Shown: positions 43,610 to 53,087 of the stretch, in pieces
Numbering within the stretch: the stretch's first letter is position 1
How the letters are laid out: each line of letters opens with the position of its first letter
From: Plantactinospora endophytica
Lineage (GTDB): Bacteria; Actinomycetota; Actinomycetes; Mycobacteriales; Micromonosporaceae
Direction of reading: 5' to 3'
Assembly (NCBI RefSeq): GCF_016862915.1
Contig: NZ_BONW01000024.1
Coordinates: 1 to 64,000, forward strand
Length of the DNA: 64,000 nt
Translations under genes and position numbers: made by a program
The notes under the pieces: generated by a model
Told to the model about the DNA's origin: nothing
The model's database searches: none
Seen by the model: only the letters and a program-made list of their open reading frames with translations

Positions 43610-44020
43610 CTAGGAGCGCGCGCTCGCCCCGCTGGCGCGGGCGCGGAGCAGGCCGGCCACGGTCTGGCCGGTGGTCACCGGGTCGAGCGGGTGCACCAGG
43701 GTGGCGTCGACCTGGGCGTAGGCGGCGAGCCAGCGGTCGGCGGCCCGGGCGATCACCACGCAGGTCGGCGGGGCGTCGTCCCGGTCGTCCTTGATCTGCC
43801 GGGCGATGCCGAGCCCGCCGGACGGGGTCGCCTCGCCGTCGAGCAGCAGCAGGTCGATCTCGAAGTCGTCGACCAGCCGGATGCACTCGGCATAGCTGGC
43901 CGCCTCGACGAACTCGACGGTCAGGTCGGCCGCCGGCCGGGTGCCGACCGCGAGCCGCATCCGGTCCCGGACCTCCGGGTCGTCGCTGTAGAGCAGGACG
44001 GTGTATTGACGATCGCTCAT
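43610..44020 (-). CDS. stand-alone response-regulator receiver protein
   Basis: 136-aa single-domain receiver. Acidic pair [11 protein letters not shown] and the phospho-acceptor site [13 protein letters not shown] are kept, and there is no output domain. No cognate kinase is adjacent. Conserved near trpD/ctaE in related genomes as far as I recall. ATG at 44020 chosen. A GTG at 44038 with GAGG upstream is an alternative. Confidence 0.85.
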   Translation of the reverse strand: MSDRQYTVLLYSDDPEVRDRMRLAVGTRPAADLTVEFVEAASYAECIRLVDDFEIDLLLLDGEATPSGGLGIARQIKDDRDDAPPTCVVIARAADRWLAAYAQVDATLVHPLDPVTTGQTVAGLLRARASGASARS

Positions 44021-44195
44021 CGGTCGCTGGGCTCCCACCTCGTAGCTGCCCGCCGATCGTACCGGTCGCCCCCGGTGCCTGACCGGCCCGCCCGGCTCCC
44101 GGGGCCGGTACCGCCCGAATCCCGGGATCGGCGCACGAACCCGGCCCGGCCGGCACCTGACCGGCGCACCCGGCCGCCCGTACCGGCTCCGGCCG

Positions 44196-45149
44196 TTACA
44201 CCGCGCTGCCGGCGGCCCGTTCCCGGGCCTCCTGGCGGTCCAGTTCCCGGTCCATCCGGCGGGCCTCCCGCTCGGACTGCCGGACCCACTGCACCACGAG
44301 CACGGCGAGCATGGTCACGCTGACGAACTCGCCGCCGGCCCAGAGGATGCCGCCGGCCACCTTCTGATCGTTCCACGGGTCGGACCAGGCCAGCGCCAGC
44401 GAGGGGTACCAGTCGCCGCCGAAGAGCGTGGTGCTCTGCATCACCGTGAGCCCGAGCACGGTGTGGAACGGCACCGAGAGCACCATCAGCAGGGCCCGGG
44501 CCGGGTACGGCCAGCGGCCGGGCAGCGGGTCGAGCCCGACCAGCGGCCAGAAGAACAGGCAGCCGGTGAGGATGAAGTGCGCGTGCACCAGCTCGTGCCC
44601 GAACGAGTTCTCCAGGGTCCACCGGTACACCCCGGAGAAGTACAGCACGAACGGGTTGACCACGAAGATCGCGTACGCGAAGAGCGGGAAGGTGACGACC
44701 TTCGCCACCCGGCTGTGCAGCACCGCGAGCAGCCGCTTGCGCGGCGCCTTGCCGAGGGTACGCAGTGCCAGCGTCACCGGAGCGCCGAGCGCGAGGAAGA
44801 TCGGCGCGACCATCGACAGCACCATGTGCTGGACCATGTGCACCGACAGCAGGCTGGTGTCGTACGCCCCCAGTCCGCTCAGCGTCACCGAGGCGATCCC
44901 GCCGAGCCCCGGCCCGAGGAAGAGCACGGTACGCAGCACCGGCCAGGAGTGCCCGCGCACCCGCAGCCGGTGTACGCCGTACAGGTAGAGCCCGGCGGCC
45001 AGCACCAGGCCGACGGCGAGCCAGCTGTTCAGGGTGGCCTCGGTGAAGATGGCGGAGACGGTGAACGGTGCCGTCTCGGCGCCCCCACCGGCGAGAACGG
45101 CCGGTGGCGGGAGCACCGCCGAGGCGGATGCGGGATCGAGGTGCAGCAC
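44196..45149 (-). CDS. ctaG: cytochrome c oxidase assembly protein CtaG (Caa3-type)
   Basis: 317-aa membrane protein with seven hydrophobic helices, CtaG/DUF1404-like (Caa3_CtaG). Conserved His/metal-type motifs in [40 protein letters not shown] and [14 protein letters not shown]. It assists copper delivery to aa3 oxidase. The GTG at 45149 follows TAGCCT by 7 nt with no SD, so it is leaderless. The tail is charged and basic. Divergent from ctaE. Confidence 0.9.
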   Translation of the reverse strand: MLHLDPASASAVLPPPAVLAGGGAETAPFTVSAIFTEATLNSWLAVGLVLAAGLYLYGVHRLRVRGHSWPVLRTVLFLGPGLGGIASVTLSGLGAYDTSLLSVHMVQHMVLSMVAPIFLALGAPVTLALRTLGKAPRKRLLAVLHSRVAKVVTFPLFAYAIFVVNPFVLYFSGVYRWTLENSFGHELVHAHFILTGCLFFWPLVGLDPLPGRWPYPARALLMVLSVPFHTVLGLTVMQSTTLFGGDWYPSLALAWSDPWNDQKVAGGILWAGGEFVSVTMLAVLVVQWVRQSEREARRMDRELDRQEARERAAGSAV

Positions 45150-45156
45150 GTTTTTC

Positions 45157-45162
45157 AGGCTA
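45157..45162 (-). promoter_or_regulatory. -10 element TAGCCT of ctaG
   Basis: TAGCCT on the minus strand, 7 nt before the GTG of ctaG. The 109-base gap to ctaE must hold divergent promoters. Confidence 0.45.
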
Positions 45163-45246
45163 GGCCAGACGAAGCGGGCGAGGCACGTCACCCCGTCCGA
45201 CGAGGCAGTTAGGCCACCCCGACGATGGCCGATGCCGATCAGGGGC

Positions 45247-45252
45247 AATAAT
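45247..45252 (+). promoter_or_regulatory. -10-like element AATAAT of the ctaE-qcr operon
   Basis: AATAAT in the only AT-rich run of the gap, 6 nt before GTG 45259, which has no Shine-Dalgarno sequence. Confidence 0.4.
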
Positions 45253-45258
45253 GACCGC

Positions 45259-45858
45259 GTGACTGCGGCCTCAGCCATTGACAAGAGCCGGATCCACTCG
45301 CTGACCCGACCCAACATGGTCAGCGTCGGGACGATCGTGTGGCTCTCGAGCGAACTCATGTTCTTCGCGGCGTTGTTCGCGATGTACTTCTCCATCCGGG
45401 CGGCGGCGCCCGAGCAGTGGGAGAAGCACACCGAGGCACTGAACATCCCGTACGCGACGACGTTCACGGTGATCCTGGTGCTGTCCTCGGTCACCTGCCA
45501 GATCGGCGTCTTCGCCGCGGAGCGGGGTGACGTGCACGCGCTGCGCCGCTGGTTCACGCTCACCTTCGTGATGGGCCTGATCTTCGTCCTGGGTCAGCTC
45601 AACGAGTACCGCGAGCTGGTACACGAGGGGGTGAAGATCAACGCGGACGGGTACGGCTCGGTCTTCTACCTGACCACCGGCTTCCACGCGCTGCACGTGA
45701 CCGGCGGTCTGGTCGCCTTCATCATCTTCATGATCCGGACCACCATGGGCCGGTTCACCCCGGCGCAGGCGACCTCGGCGATCGTCGTCTCCTATTACTG
45801 GCACTTCGTCGACGTGGTCTGGATCGCGCTCTACGGCATGATCTACTGGCTTCAGTGA
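45259..45858 (+). CDS. ctaE: cytochrome c oxidase subunit III
   Basis: 199-aa integral membrane subunit of aa3 oxidase. Five to six helices, conserved [47 protein letters not shown] and the C-terminal [20 protein letters not shown]. First gene of ctaE-qcrC-qcrA-qcrB. Leaderless-type GTG start. Confidence 0.95.
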   Translation: MTAASAIDKSRIHSLTRPNMVSVGTIVWLSSELMFFAALFAMYFSIRAAAPEQWEKHTEALNIPYATTFTVILVLSSVTCQIGVFAAERGDVHALRRWFTLTFVMGLIFVLGQLNEYRELVHEGVKINADGYGSVFYLTTGFHALHVTGGLVAFIIFMIRTTMGRFTPAQATSAIVVSYYWHFVDVVWIALYGMIYWLQ

Positions 45859-45933
45859 TCTTGGTCATGTCACGTTCCGCCCCGTTGCCCCGTCCCTGAG
45901 ACAAGGTCGAGAAAACCGTTAAGGACACAGGCC

Positions 45934-46782
45934 ATGACTTCTGACACCCCCGGCGGCAACCGCTCCCGCGGGCTGCTCTCGCGGTTGCGCCGCGCGCGGT
46001 CGAGGCCGCGCGGCAGGGCCCGCCGTCGACTGGGCGCCGCGGTCCGGTTACTGGCCGCGCTCTTCCTGGCCGGCGGCGCCTACACCGTCTTCGCGCCGGG
46101 GCTGCAGGCGCAGGACACCCCCCAGCTCACCTCGGCGGCTCAGGAAGGCAAGGCGCTCTTCGACACGAGCTGCGTGACCTGCCACGGCCGCAACGCGCAG
46201 GGCGTCGAGGGACGCGGACCGAGCCTGATCGGCGTCGGTGCCGCGTCCGTGGAGTTCCAGGTGGGCACCGGCCGGATGCCGCTGGCCCGGCAGGAGGCCC
46301 AGGCCGAGTCGAAGCCGCCGGTCTTCAACGCCGACCAGACCACCCAGCTCTCGCAGTACGTGCAGGAACTCGGCGGCGGGCCGCAGCTTCCCGAGGGCGA
46401 CAACCTGCACCGCGGCGGCGACGTGGCCGAGGGCGGCCGGCTGTTCCGGATCAACTGCTCCTCCTGCCACACCTTCGGTGGCGGCGGCGGCGCGCTCTCC
46501 TCCGGCAAGTTCGCCCCGGACATCAAGTCCGCCGACGACCGGCAGATCTACGCCGCGATGCTCACCGGACCGCAGAACATGCCGGTCTTCGGTGACAACC
46601 AACTCCGGCCGGAGCAGAAGGCCGACATCATCGCGTACGTCCAGCAGACGCTGGCCGAGGACCGCGACCCGGGTGGGCTGAACCTGGGCCGGCTCGGCCC
46701 GGCCACCGAGGGTGTGGCGATCTTCCTGGTCGGCATCGTCGCGCTGGTCTTCGCCGCGCTGTGGATTGCGGGGAAGTCATGA
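45934..46782 (+). CDS. qcrC: cytochrome bc1 complex diheme cytochrome c subunit
   Basis: 282-aa membrane-bound c-type cytochrome. N-terminal basic stretch and anchor helix (RLLAALFLAGGAYTVFA), two heme sites CVTCH (Cys80) and CSSCH (Cys175), and a C-terminal helix (VAIFLVGIVALVFAALWIAG). Two hemes let electrons pass directly from bc1 to aa3 in the actinobacterial supercomplex. AAGGA upstream of ATG. Confidence 0.96.
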   Translation: MTSDTPGGNRSRGLLSRLRRARSRPRGRARRRLGAAVRLLAALFLAGGAYTVFAPGLQAQDTPQLTSAAQEGKALFDTSCVTCHGRNAQGVEGRGPSLIGVGAASVEFQVGTGRMPLARQEAQAESKPPVFNADQTTQLSQYVQELGGGPQLPEGDNLHRGGDVAEGGRLFRINCSSCHTFGGGGGALSSGKFAPDIKSADDRQIYAAMLTGPQNMPVFGDNQLRPEQKADIIAYVQQTLAEDRDPGGLNLGRLGPATEGVAIFLVGIVALVFAALWIAGKS

Positions 46783-46858
46783 GCGAGCGCAGCGAGCGAA
46801 TCAGCATGCTCAGTGCGGATGAGCCTCATGGCGAGCCGGAGCGAAGCGGAGGATCGGC
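46783..46858 (+). other. qcrC-qcrA spacer with GAGCGAGCGCAGCGAGC element
   Basis: The 76-base spacer begins with GAGCGAGCGCAGCGAGCGA directly at the qcrC stop and has a second GAGCGAAGCGGAG near the qcrA ribosome binding site. I recall this GAGCGxAGCGAGC word being dispersed in actinobacterial genomes between genes. It may act in mRNA folding or processing. Confidence 0.45.
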
Positions 46859-47944
46859 ATGAGCACTCGTACCGACGGACACGCCGTCAGCACCAGCGAC
46901 GCGATCGACGTGAACGACCCGGAGGTCTCCCGGTTCGACATCGTCCGGGAGGGCGCCCGGCGGGACGACATCGAGATCGTCCACTACGAGGCCCAGTTCC
47001 CGGTGCCCGGCACCAAGGCCGAGCGCCGGATCACCCGGGTCATCGCCGCGATGTTCCTGCTGGTCGGGCTCTTCGCCACCGCGTTCGTGGTGGCGTACAT
47101 CTGGTGGCCCTGGCAGTACAAGCCGGGCACCGGCGCCGGCAAGCTCTACACCCCGATCCTCGGCCTGACCCTCGGCCTGGCCCTGCTGCTGGTCGGCTTC
47201 GGCATCCTGGCCTGGGGCAAGAAGCTGCTGCCGAAGGAGGTGTCGATCCAGGATCGGCACATCGAGCCGGCCAGCGACGAGGAACGCAAGATCACCGGTA
47301 ACACGCTCGTCTACATGGCCGACGAGCTGGGCGTACGCCGCCGGCCGCTGCTCGGCGTCTCGCTGCTGGCCGGTCTGGCCCCGGTGGGCGCGGTCGCTGC
47401 GGCACCGCTGATCGGTGGCCTGATCGAGCAGCCGCACAAGAACAACCAGTACTTCACCACCGGCTGGAAGCCCATCGACGGCAAGCTGATCCACCTGACC
47501 CACCACGACGGCACCCCGGTACGCCCCGAGGACGTCAGCCCCGGCGGTCAGATCACCGTCTTCCCCGGTATCGAGGGCGGCGCCACCAACAAGCACGCCG
47601 ACTCCCCGGTCCTGCTGATCCACCTGCGGGAGGACGACGCGACCGAGGCGAAGGCGGCCAACGACCGGGACGGCAAGCAGAACTTCATGTGGGGCAACTA
47701 CATCGCCTACTCGAAGATCTGCACCCACGCCGGCTGCCCGGCCAGCCTCTACGAGCAGCAGACCAACCGGCTGCTCTGCCCGTGCCACCAGTCCCAGTTC
47801 CTGATCACCGACAACGCCCGCCCGATCTTCGGACCCGCGAGCCGGCGGCTTCCTCAGCTTCCCCTGACCGTTGAGGAAGGCTTCTTCGTCGCGCAGTCCG
47901 ACTTCACCGAGACCGTCGGGCCCGACTTCTGGGAGCGGCCATGA
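46859..47944 (+). CDS. qcrA: cytochrome bc1 complex Rieske iron-sulfur subunit
   Basis: 361-aa Rieske protein with three N-terminal membrane helices (about 55-170), as in actinobacteria, and the [2Fe-2S] ligands CTHAGC (Cys288, His290) and CPCHQS (Cys307, His310). Accepts electrons from menaquinol. ATG with GGAGG 6 nt upstream. The stop overlaps qcrB (ATGA). Confidence 0.96.
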   Translation: MSTRTDGHAVSTSDAIDVNDPEVSRFDIVREGARRDDIEIVHYEAQFPVPGTKAERRITRVIAAMFLLVGLFATAFVVAYIWWPWQYKPGTGAGKLYTPILGLTLGLALLLVGFGILAWGKKLLPKEVSIQDRHIEPASDEERKITGNTLVYMADELGVRRRPLLGVSLLAGLAPVGAVAAAPLIGGLIEQPHKNNQYFTTGWKPIDGKLIHLTHHDGTPVRPEDVSPGGQITVFPGIEGGATNKHADSPVLLIHLREDDATEAKAANDRDGKQNFMWGNYIAYSKICTHAGCPASLYEQQTNRLLCPCHQSQFLITDNARPIFGPASRRLPQLPLTVEEGFFVAQSDFTETVGPDFWERP

Positions 47945-49563
47945 AGCGTCGTAGGTTCGATCTGGCGGCGGTGCCGGGCAAGGCGGCCCGGGAGGTCGAC
48001 GACCGGCTCCAGGTGAACACCCCGCTGCGGTCCCTGCTCAACAAGGTCTTCCCGGACCACTGGTCGTTCCTGCTGGGTGAGATCGCGCTCTTCTCGTTCG
48101 TCGTGCTGCTGCTGACCGGCGTCTACCTGACGCTGTTCTTCGAGCCGTCGCTGCGCGAGGTCACCTACGACGGCAGCTACCGGCCGTTGCAGGGCACCCA
48201 CATGTCCGCCGCCTACGCCTCGACGCTGGACATCTCGTTCGACGTCCGTGGCGGCCTGGTCATGCGGCAGATGCACCACTGGGCGGCGCTGCTGTTCATG
48301 GCGTCGATCATCGTGCACATGATGCGGATCTTCTTCACCGGAGCGTTCCGCAAGCCGCGCGAGCTGAACTGGATGATCGGCTACCTGCTCTTCTGGGTCG
48401 GCTTCCTGGCCGGGTTCACCGGGTACTCGATCCCGGACGACGGGCTCTCCGGCACCGGGTTGCGGATCGCCTCGGGCATCATTCTGTCGATCCCCGTGAT
48501 CGGCACCTGGGCCGCGACGGCGGCCTTCGCCGGGGAGTTCCCGGGCGAGATCATCATCAGCCGGTTCTTCATCCTGCACGTGCTGCTGATCCCGGCCCTG
48601 CTGGTGGGTCTGATCAGCGCACACCTCGGACTGGTCTTCAAGCAGAAGCACACCCAGTGGCCCGGCCCTGGCCGGACCAACTCGAACGTGGTCGGCGAGC
48701 GGATGTTCCCGCGCTACGCGCTCAAGCAGGGCGGCTTCTTCATGATCGTCTTCGGGGTGATCGCGCTGCTCGGCGGGCTCGTCCAGATCAACCCGATCTG
48801 GCTGTTCGGCCCGTACGAGGCCGGCGTGGTCTCCGCGGCCAGCCAGCCCGACTGGTACGTGATGTTCCTGGACGGGTCGACCCGGTTGATGCCACCGTGG
48901 CAGATCAACATCCCGATCGGCGACGGCTACGTCATCCCGCCGCTGTTCTGGCCCACCGTCGTGCTGCCGGGCCTGATGACCATGATCCCGCTGTTCTACC
49001 CGTTCATCGAGGCACGGCTGAACCGGGACCGGGCGATCCACAACCTGCTCCAGCGCCCGCGCGACGTTCCCGGCCGTACCGCCCTCGGTGCGATGGCGGT
49101 GTCGTTCTGGCTGGTGCTGACGCTCTCCGGCGCCAACGACGTGATCGCGGACAAGTTCTTCATCAGCCTGAACGCGATGACCTGGGCGGGCCGGATCGGG
49201 TTGATCGTCGTACCGCCGATCGCGTACTACGTCACCTACCGGATCTGCCTCGGCCTCCAGCAGCACGACCGGGAGGTACTGGCGCACGGCGTCGAGACCG
49301 GCATCATCCGCCGGCTGCCGAGCGGCCAGTTCGTGGAGGTGCACCAGCCGCTCGGCCGGACCGACGACCACGGCCACGGCGAGCTGGAGTACGTCGGCTG
49401 GGTGGTGCCGAAGAAGATGAACCGGCTCGGCGCGCTCGGCCCGGCGATCCGGGGCTTCTTCTACCCGATCGAGAAGCCGGCCGAGGCGCCGGTCTCGCCC
49501 GGTCACCCGCCGGTCGAGCCGCGCCCCGAGCGCGAGGAGATCGGCAGCGGCGAGCGCCGCTGA
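47941..49563 (+). CDS. qcrB: cytochrome bc1 complex cytochrome b subunit
   Basis: 540-aa cytochrome b with eight or more helices. b-heme His in MRQMHHWAALLFMASIIVHMMRIFF and paired His further on, quinol-site PDWYVMFLDGSTRLMPPW region (PEWY counterpart), and a long hydrophilic C-terminal extension characteristic of actinobacteria. Proton-motive quinol oxidation. Last gene of the operon, and a strong hairpin follows. Confidence 0.96.
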   Translation: MKRRRFDLAAVPGKAAREVDDRLQVNTPLRSLLNKVFPDHWSFLLGEIALFSFVVLLLTGVYLTLFFEPSLREVTYDGSYRPLQGTHMSAAYASTLDISFDVRGGLVMRQMHHWAALLFMASIIVHMMRIFFTGAFRKPRELNWMIGYLLFWVGFLAGFTGYSIPDDGLSGTGLRIASGIILSIPVIGTWAATAAFAGEFPGEIIISRFFILHVLLIPALLVGLISAHLGLVFKQKHTQWPGPGRTNSNVVGERMFPRYALKQGGFFMIVFGVIALLGGLVQINPIWLFGPYEAGVVSAASQPDWYVMFLDGSTRLMPPWQINIPIGDGYVIPPLFWPTVVLPGLMTMIPLFYPFIEARLNRDRAIHNLLQRPRDVPGRTALGAMAVSFWLVLTLSGANDVIADKFFISLNAMTWAGRIGLIVVPPIAYYVTYRICLGLQQHDREVLAHGVETGIIRRLPSGQFVEVHQPLGRTDDHGHGELEYVGWVVPKKMNRLGALGPAIRGFFYPIEKPAEAPVSPGHPPVEPRPEREEIGSGERR

Positions 49564-49578
49564 GCAGTACACGCCACA

Positions 49579-49612
49579 CGTGGCGCCCGCCGGATTTCCG
49601 GCGGGCGCCACG
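49579..49612 (+). terminator. terminator of the ctaE-qcrCAB operon
   Basis: Perfect 15-bp stem CGTGGCGCCCGCCGG / its complement with an ATTT loop, followed by CTCGTTT. Confidence 0.92.
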
Positions 49613-50189
49613 CTCGTTTCGGGGCCGATCACCGCACTTCTCCGACCCCTGTCCAGGACTTCTTCCGACCCCCTGTCCAGGTCGGAACTCTCCCGCTCCC
49701 GCCCGAGGGCGCAACGGGGCGGCGGGATCACCTCACCGGGCCGCTGTCGAGCTGGGCGCACAGACGGGGCACTCGGGCGACGAGGGGCACGCCAGGGACT
49801 CAGGGCGGCACGGTATTGCCCCGGTCTCCGGGCCGACGTACACCTGCACCGCCTCGCGGCGCCGGGACGCCCGGAGCGGCCTGCGGCGGGGTGGCCTCCG
49901 CCGGTGGGCGCACAGACGGGGCAGCTCGACAGTCTCTCCGCCGCAACCTATCCGGCCGAGCCGGTCCCGGTCAGAGCCCCGGTCGGCACCGGCCCGAGCC
50001 GATTTCGGTCGGTACCGGCCTGGACCGCCCGGCCACACTGCCGGCCGGCTTCCGGAGGGCGGCACAGGTGGACAGGCCAACCGGGACGGGCCTGGGCGGT
50101 CCGTCGGCCGCCAGGGCATACCCCGGGTACCCCCCGAAGCAGGTCTCCGCCGTACGGCCGGTTCAGCAGGGCCGACGGGGGCCGTACGA
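49613..50189. other. 577-base gap with a 19-bp repeat pair and no firm gene
   Basis: TGGGCGCACAGACGGGGCA is repeated exactly at 49753-49771 and 49905-49923. It is flanked by TGTCGAGC on the outside of the first copy and GCTCGACA on the outside of the second, so the two copies lie between inverted octamers. On the minus strand the repeat reads Cys-Pro-Val-Cys-Ala and a Cys-rich ORF of about 38 codons (49733 to about 49849) contains CPSSPECPVCAPS. No convincing ribosome binding site. The stretch could be a decayed zinc-ribbon gene. Confidence 0.35.
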
Positions 50190-50228
50190 CGACGACCCGC
50201 AGCCCTGGACAGGGGCTACGGGTCGTCG
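50190..50228 (-). terminator. terminator of the ctaC-ctaF operon
   Basis: 16-bp stem (50190-50205 with 50213-50228, one mismatch) and 7-nt loop, 25 bases past the ctaF stop. Confidence 0.88.
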
Positions 50229-50253
50229 GGAAGACGCGCGAGGGCGGGGCGGG

Positions 50254-50679
50254 TCAGTGCTCCGCGGTGCGCCGGGTGCCGGAGTAGTACTCGAAGAGCA
50301 GGCCGCAGGCGCCGAAGATCACCGCGATCATGCCGGTGGCGATCAGCCACCACTGCCAGAACACCAGGCCCAGGCCGGCGACGGTGGCGGCGAGGGCCAG
50401 CCCGAACGGCCAGTAGCTGCCCGGGCTGAAGAAGCCGACCTCACCCGCGCCGTCGGAGACCTCGGCGTCCGGCCGGTCCTCCGGACGCGGGTCGATCCGC
50501 CGCGAGACGAACCAGAAGAAGCCGCCGCACATCGCGGTGAGCAGGAACGACAGCGCGAGCGCGACCGTACCGATCCACTCGACGCGGCCGTCCGCGCCGG
50601 CCGTCCACAGCCCGTAGACGACCCCGGCGATCGCCAGGAAGAGCGAGACGATGCCGAACAGCTTCCATTCGGTCTTCAT
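50254..50679 (-). CDS. ctaF: cytochrome c oxidase subunit IV (actinobacterial)
   Basis: 141-aa membrane subunit with four helices (LFGIVSLFLAIAGVVYGLW, IGTVALALSFLLTAMCGGFFWF, a pair near 90-125) and C-terminal GLLFEYYSGTRR. Structural subunit of aa3 oxidase. ATG with GAGGAG 6 nt upstream, 10 bases after ctaC. Confidence 0.94.
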   Translation of the reverse strand: MKTEWKLFGIVSLFLAIAGVVYGLWTAGADGRVEWIGTVALALSFLLTAMCGGFFWFVSRRIDPRPEDRPDAEVSDGAGEVGFFSPGSYWPFGLALAATVAGLGLVFWQWWLIATGMIAVIFGACGLLFEYYSGTRRTAEH

Positions 50680-50689
50680 TTAGCGCTCC

Positions 50690-51658
50690 TCAGCTTCCCG
50701 CGCTCGCGTTACCGAAGTTGTTGACGTCCCGTCGGGTCTCGAACGGCCGGGTCTTCTGGGCCAACGGTTCCTCGCCGATCGAGACCAGGGCGTCCTGGGT
50801 CGACTGGCCGCCCCGCTTCGCCTCGATGAACCGGTCGTACTCCTCGGGCGACACGACCCGCAGCTCGAAGTTCATCATCGAGTGGTACGTGCCGCACAGT
50901 TCGGCGCAGCGGCCGACGAACGCGCCCTCGGTGTCCAGGCTCGTCACCTCGAAGACGTTGCGCACGTTGCCGGGGAAGACGTCCCGCTTGAAGAGCATCT
51001 CCGGCACCCAGAACGAGTGGATGACGTCCCTGCTGGTCTCCTCGAACCGGATGCTCCGGCCGGTCGGCAGCACCAGCACCGGGATCACCTCGGTGGTGCC
51101 CAGCGTGGAGGCGATCGTCTCGGCGTTGTCCTGGCTGTCCGGCGCGGACCGGTAGTTGAACTGCCAGTTCCACTTGAACGCGACCACCTCGACGGTCACG
51201 TCCGGGTTGGTGCTGGTCTTGTTCACCCCGGTCTGCACGATCGCCGTGTAGTAGAAGAGCACGGCGACGACCAGGATCGGCGCGATGGTGTAGAGGAACT
51301 CCATCGGCATGTTGAACCGGGTCTGCACCGGCAGCGCCTCGCCCCGCTTGCGGTAGCGGATGACGCACCAGAAGATCAGGCCCCAGACGAAGACGCCGAC
51401 CGCCAGCGCGGCGATGGTCGAGCCGATCCAGAGGTCGTACATGCGGTGGGACTCGGGGCTGATGCCGCCCTGCGGCCAGCCGAACCCGTCGAACGTCCGG
51501 CCGACGTCACAGCCGGTCAGCAGGGCGAGCAGCGCGGCGCCACCGGCTCCGAGCCCGGCCAGCCGACCCACCGACGGGCGCGTGCCGCGCCCTCGGGCGT
51601 CCCGGGGACTGCTCTGCCGTACGGCCGACGGCCGTACCTCCGAACCCCTTGCGACCAC
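50690..51658 (-). CDS. ctaC: cytochrome c oxidase subunit II, lipoprotein form
   Basis: 322-aa CuA subunit. Lipobox LLTGC with Cys50 predicts a lipoprotein, then two helices (WIGSTIAALAVGVFVWGLIFW and MEFLYTIAPILVVAVLFYY), and a cupredoxin domain with CuA ligands in GRCAELCGTYHSMM and His in SRDVIHSFWVP. GTG start with GGAGG about 10 nt upstream. ctaD, usually next in Streptomyces, is not here. Confidence 0.95.
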   Translation of the reverse strand: MVARGSEVRPSAVRQSSPRDARGRGTRPSVGRLAGLGAGGAALLALLTGCDVGRTFDGFGWPQGGISPESHRMYDLWIGSTIAALAVGVFVWGLIFWCVIRYRKRGEALPVQTRFNMPMEFLYTIAPILVVAVLFYYTAIVQTGVNKTSTNPDVTVEVVAFKWNWQFNYRSAPDSQDNAETIASTLGTTEVIPVLVLPTGRSIRFEETSRDVIHSFWVPEMLFKRDVFPGNVRNVFEVTSLDTEGAFVGRCAELCGTYHSMMNFELRVVSPEEYDRFIEAKRGGQSTQDALVSIGEEPLAQKTRPFETRRDVNNFGNASAGS

Positions 51659-51796
51659 CTGGTCCTGCCTCCCTAGCGCGCCGCGGCGTCCGGATTGTCG
51701 ACACCGGCGGCAAAGGCGTCACCGACGGTCGCAGATTACTCGACCTGCGTCGGCTGGACGGCCTTGGGGTCCGCGTCCCCACTCCGCCGGGGGATC

Positions 51797-51823
51797 TTGC
51801 CCGATCCCGTCCCGCGCTACGGT
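51797..51823 (+). promoter_or_regulatory. TTGCCC / TACGGT promoter of the cysteine desulfurase gene
   Basis: TTGCCC (51797-51802), 15 nt, TACGGT (51818-51823), 6 nt, GTG 51830. Leaderless arrangement. The gap to ctaC also carries the divergent ctaC promoter (candidate TAATCT on the minus strand near 51735). Confidence 0.45.
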
Positions 51824-51829
51824 TTGCTG

Positions 51830-52981
51830 GTGAGCGAGCCTCCGGCGTACTTCGACGCGGCCTCGGCCGCACCATTACACCCGGTAGCCCGGCAGGCGAT
51901 GCTCGCCGCCCTGGAGGACGGCTGGGCCGATCCGGCCCGTCTCTACGCGCCGGCCCGCCGGGCCCGCCAGCTCCTCGACGCGGCGCGGGCGGCCACCGCC
52001 GAGGTGCTCGGGGTACGCCCCGACGAACTCTCCTTCACCCCCAGCGGTACGGCCGCGGCGCACGCCGCCGTGCTCGGCGGGCTGGCCGGGCGCCGCCGGG
52101 CGGGCGGCACCCTGGTGCACTCGGCGATCGAGCACTCGGCGGTGCTGCACGCGGCGGAACGGCACGTGGCCGCCGGAGGTTCCGCCACCGGGATCCCGGT
52201 GGACCGGGCCGGCAGCCTCGACCTCGACGCCTGGTCGGCGGCGGTGGCCGGCCCCGGGGTGGCGCTGGCCACACTGATCAGCGCCAGCCACGAGGTGGGT
52301 ACGGTGCAGCCGGTGGCCGAGGCGGCGCGGGCCTGCGCGGCGGCCGGGGTGCCGCTGTACGTCGACGCCGCCCAGTCGGTGGGCCGGATTCCGGTGCCGG
52401 CGGGCTGGTCGATCCTCTCCGCCAGCGCACACAAGTGGGGCGGCCCGCCCGGGGTCGGGCTGCTGGTGGTGCGCAAGGGCACCCGCTGGGAGTCGCCCTA
52501 TCCGGCCGACGAGCGGGAGGCCGGCCGTACCCCCGGGGTCGGCAACCTGCCGGCGATCGTGGCGGCGGCGGCCGCGCTGCGGGCGGTGCACGCGGAGGCG
52601 GTCGCCGAGGCGGCCAGGCTCGGCCCGCTGGTGGACCGGATCCGGGCGACCGTGGCGGCGACGGTGCCGGACGTGGAGGTGGTCGGCGACCCCGTCGACC
52701 GGCTGCCGCACCTGGTCACCTTCTCCTGCCTCTACGTCGACGGCGAGGCGCTGCTGCACGCCCTGGACCGGCGCGGCTTCGCCGTCTCGTCCGGCTCCTC
52801 CTGCACCTCCTCCACGCTGCGCCCCTCGCACGTGCTGGAGGCGATGGGGGTGCTCTCGCACGGCAACGTGCGGCTCTCGCTGCACCGGGAGAGCACCGAG
52901 GCGGAGGTGGACCGGTTCCTGGCCGAACTGCCGGGGATCGTGGCCGGGCTGCGCGCCGAGGCCGGGGTGGTCGGCCTCTGA
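51830..52981 (+). CDS. cysteine desulfurase (class V aminotransferase)
   Basis: 383-aa PLP enzyme that releases sulfur from cysteine. PLP Lys in SASAHKWGGPPG, His in HSAIEHSAVLHA, active-site Cys in SSGSSCTSST. Its partner may be the TusA-like protein encoded 106 bases downstream on the same strand, so the pair would relay persulfide sulfur. Start GTG 51830 (leaderless). An upstream in-frame GTG/ATG region is less likely. Confidence 0.92.
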   Translation: MSEPPAYFDAASAAPLHPVARQAMLAALEDGWADPARLYAPARRARQLLDAARAATAEVLGVRPDELSFTPSGTAAAHAAVLGGLAGRRRAGGTLVHSAIEHSAVLHAAERHVAAGGSATGIPVDRAGSLDLDAWSAAVAGPGVALATLISASHEVGTVQPVAEAARACAAAGVPLYVDAAQSVGRIPVPAGWSILSASAHKWGGPPGVGLLVVRKGTRWESPYPADEREAGRTPGVGNLPAIVAAAAALRAVHAEAVAEAARLGPLVDRIRATVAATVPDVEVVGDPVDRLPHLVTFSCLYVDGEALLHALDRRGFAVSSGSSCTSSTLRPSHVLEAMGVLSHGNVRLSLHRESTEAEVDRFLAELPGIVAGLRAEAGVVGL

Positions 52982-53087
52982 ACGGGGTGCGGCGGGGCGC
53001 GGTTGGCGCGGCGTCGCCGGCATCGGACAATCGCCGGAAGGCCGACGGCGAGGCGGACGGGCGTACGCGAGTGCGGGGAGGTCAGCG

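Noticed and set aside
47854-49761. 635-codon open frame opposite qcrB
   Set aside because: Asp/Arg/Gln-rich shadow of qcrB, which has unmistakable cytochrome b sequence.
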